From an uncultured Lachnospiraceae bacterium (lineage in GTDB: Bacteria > Bacillota > Clostridia > Lachnospirales > Lachnospiraceae): a stretch of DNA of 64,000 nt. Numbering within the stretch: position 1 is the stretch's first letter; each line of letters begins with the position of its first letter. The stretch covers positions 1 through 64,000 of the forward strand of contig CAMVHB010000006.1 of NCBI GenBank assembly GCA_947167155.1, given 5' to 3'. Under the pieces are notes generated by a model. It ran no database searches. It saw only the letters and a program-made list of their open reading frames with translations, and had not been told where the DNA came from. The position numbers and the translations under genes are program-made. This document shows positions 61,827-64,000 of the stretch, in pieces.

Positions 61827-64000
61827 TTATTTCTTCGTCCCCTTTGTGGCGCGTCCGGCGATCTTCAAGGTGCTGTTTGAATCACCTGAAAGTATCTCGG
61901 CCTTCTTTACCCGGTCGCCCTTTGAAAGTGCCATTGCCTTTGCCCCGACAGCATTCTTTTTCTTTTCGGGGATATCTGAAAGCAGAAACCTAAGGCGATA
62001 ATTCTTTTCAGAAGTGATGACTATCGTAGCATTCCCGTCCTTATCATAGGGGAGAACGGCAACGAGGCTGTCTCCTTCAAGGAGTTTCGTGGACGCGACC
62101 GTCCTTCGGTTCATCACATCAAATTCGTTACCGGGTACGTTCTTTATCATTCCGTCTTTTGTCAGGAAGATAAGCTGCCCGGGTATGACCTCGTCCATTG
62201 ATTCTATATAGAGGCAGTCCTCGACACTTGAATCAAAGGTGCTGATATTGTCGATCGGAACTCCCTTGTCCTTGAGCTTTGACTGGGGAAGGTCCATGCA
62301 TTTAAGGACATGCATATTCCCGCCGGAGGAAAAGATCAATAGTCTCGAAAGATTTGTAGTCCTTATCACATAGCGTGACTCCGAATCTATCGCTTCCTTG
62401 TTCCTCTCATAGGTTGCGGTATCTATGGCCTTTGCATAGAAGAATCTGTCGATCACGGCGTAAACTTCAGTTTCCTCAAGCGGCTTTTCTTCTATCACCG
62501 CTTCACCAACTTCAGATACCTCGGTCCTTCTTTCATAGCCAAACTCTTTTTTGATGGCCTTTAAGTCATTTATTATGACCTTCGCCATGGAGGCGCGGTT
62601 CGAGAGGATATCGGAGTATTCAGCGATATTCTTCATAGTCTCCTGAAACTGTGCCCTGAGGGCATCGATCTCAAGCCCTATCAGACGATAAAGCCTCATA
62701 TCAAGGATGGCATCGGCCTGCCTTTCAGTAAATGAAAGCTTTGAGGCCGCCTTCTTTGAATTGTCGCTTTTGAACCTGATCCCTTCCGTATTACCGGAGA
62801 CAAGGCACATCTTCGCCTGCTCCCTCGTCTTTGACCCACGAAGTATCTCGATGATAAGGTCTATGCAGTCGCAGGCTGCGATCAGCCCCTCCTGTATTTC
62901 CTTCTTTTCCCTCTCCTTTGAAAGTAATGTCGTGTACTTCCTCGTCATCAGCTCAAACTGGAAGTCTATGCTCTTTCTTATCACAGGAACAAGACCGAGA
63001 GTCTCGGGCTTTCCATCAGCGACCGCCAGCATATTTACGCCGAAGGTGTCCTCAAGCCTGGTCTTCTTGAAAAGGAGGTTCTTTACGGCTTCAACATCCG
63101 CTCCCCTCTTCAATTCTATTACTATCCTTATGCCTTCCTTCGAGGACTGGTTTGAGATATCCGTGATATCATTTGTTTCGCGGGTCTCCACAAGATGGGC
63201 GACATCATTTAAGAACTTTCCTATACCGGCTCCTATCATGGTATAAGGGATCTCTGTCACAACGAGATTGATGTGGCCGTTCTTCGCGTTCTCTACCTCA
63301 ACCTTTCCTCTGATACGGAGCTTTCCGACACCTGTGGAATAGATCGATAATAATTCCTCTTTGTTGCAGACTATCCCGCCCGTGGGAAAATCGGGTCCCT
63401 GAATGAGTCTTAGCATATCCTGCGTATTCATGTCAGGATTTTTCATATAGGCTATGCAGCCGTCAATTACCTCTGAAAGATTGTGAGGAGGGATCGAGGT
63501 CGCCATTCCGACTGCTATACCCTCGGCTCCGTTTACAAGAAGGTTCGGTATCCTGACAGGAAGGACGGTCGGCTCTTTTTCAGTCTCGTCAAAGTTAGGT
63601 CCAAAGTCCACAACCGCCTTATCAAGGTCTCCAAGATAATATTTCTCCGTGATCTTCTGAAGACGCGCCTCCGTATACCTCATAGCTGCGGCACCGTCAC
63701 CCTCTATTGAGCCGAAGTTCCCGTGGCCGTCGACAAGAGGAAGCCCCTTCTTGAAGTCCTGCGCCATATTGACAAGGGCTTCATAGATCGAGCTGTCGCC
63801 GTGGGGATGGTACTTACCCATGGTGTCTCCGACTATACGGGCCGACTTTCGATAGGGTCTGTCCCACCTGATGCCAAGCTCATACATGTCATAGAGGGTA
63901 CGCCTCTGAACCGGCTTAAGCCCGTCCCTCACATCGGGAAGGGCGCGGGCTATTATCACGGACATAGCGTAGTCTATATAGGATTTTTTCATAAGAGACG
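61827..64000 (-). CDS. Type IIA topoisomerase subunit A (ParC/GyrA-like), N-terminus cut by window edge
   Basis: [57 protein letters not shown] active-site Tyr; frame remains open to window end. Confidence 0.94.
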   Translation of the reverse strand, partial: SLMKKSYIDYAMSVIIARALPDVRDGLKPVQRRTLYDMYELGIRWDRPYRKSARIVGDTMGKYHPHGDSSIYEALVNMAQDFKKGLPLVDGHGNFGSIEGDGAAAMRYTEARLQKITEKYYLGDLDKAVVDFGPNFDETEKEPTVLPVRIPNLLVNGAEGIAVGMATSIPPHNLSEVIDGCIAYMKNPDMNTQDMLRLIQGPDFPTGGIVCNKEELLSIYSTGVGKLRIRGKVEVENAKNGHINLVVTEIPYTMIGAGIGKFLNDVAHLVETRETNDITDISNQSSKEGIRIVIELKRGADVEAVKNLLFKKTRLEDTFGVNMLAVADGKPETLGLVPVIRKSIDFQFELMTRKYTTLLSKEREKKEIQEGLIAACDCIDLIIEILRGSKTREQAKMCLVSGNTEGIRFKSDNSKKAASKLSFTERQADAILDMRLYRLIGLEIDALRAQFQETMKNIAEYSDILSNRASMAKVIINDLKAIKKEFGYERRTEVSEVGEAVIEEKPLEETEVYAVIDRFFYAKAIDTATYERNKEAIDSESRYVIRTTNLSRLLIFSSGGNMHVLKCMDLPQSKLKDKGVPIDNISTFDSSVEDCLYIESMDEVIPGQLIFLTKDGMIKNVPGNEFDVMNRRTVASTKLLEGDSLVAVLPYDKDGNATIVITSEKNYRLRFLLSDIPEKKKNAVGAKAMALSKGDRVKKAEILSGDSNSTLKIAGRATKGTKK

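Noticed and set aside
62707-63246. 179 aa plus-strand ORF opposite the topoisomerase gene
   Set aside because: Antisense to a conserved topoisomerase core; Ser/Phe-rich shadow frame.
63850-63992. Possible atypically short topoisomerase A starting at [10 protein letters not shown]
   Set aside because: The frame stays open to the window end, and homologues normally have extra residues upstream of KKSYIDYAM, so this is edge truncation.

Overview
This 64 kb window is a gene-dense chromosomal core region from a low-to-moderate GC Firmicute. Gene content and order resemble Clostridia/Lachnospiraceae (inference). Almost everything is on the minus strand in long, tightly coupled operons. From left to right these cover: a YggS/HlyD-like segment; a cell-shape cluster (dacF-like, mgsA-like, rodA, minC, PBP2, mreD, mreC, mreB); miaA-mutL-mutS; two FAD proteins, a MurJ/SpoVB-type flippase and a DUF3048 protein; ybeY, a 7TM-HD-like protein and phoH; folD-fhs; ftsK/spoIIIE, glgA and yebC; corC-like, alr and nnr; rex; an ABC-F protein, icd, leuS and an EF-G paralogue; a transglutaminase/DUF58/MoxR trio, purA, degV and MATE; groL-groS with a perfect CIRCE; and topo IV/gyrase A (cut by the window edge). 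The only plus-strand genes are tyrA-aroA and one small membrane protein. I found no tRNA, rRNA, CRISPR array, IS element, prophage or obvious defence island. The best leads are modest: a methylglyoxal-synthase homologue lacking the catalytic Asp; a degenerate 7TM-HD (PgpH-like) protein; minC joined directly to rodA without minD/minE; an EF-G paralogue with altered GTPase motifs; two unrelated promoters sharing an identical phased 12-mer at the start site; apparently leaderless rex and tyrA promoters; and a face-to-face promoter pair with a dyad between the start sites.
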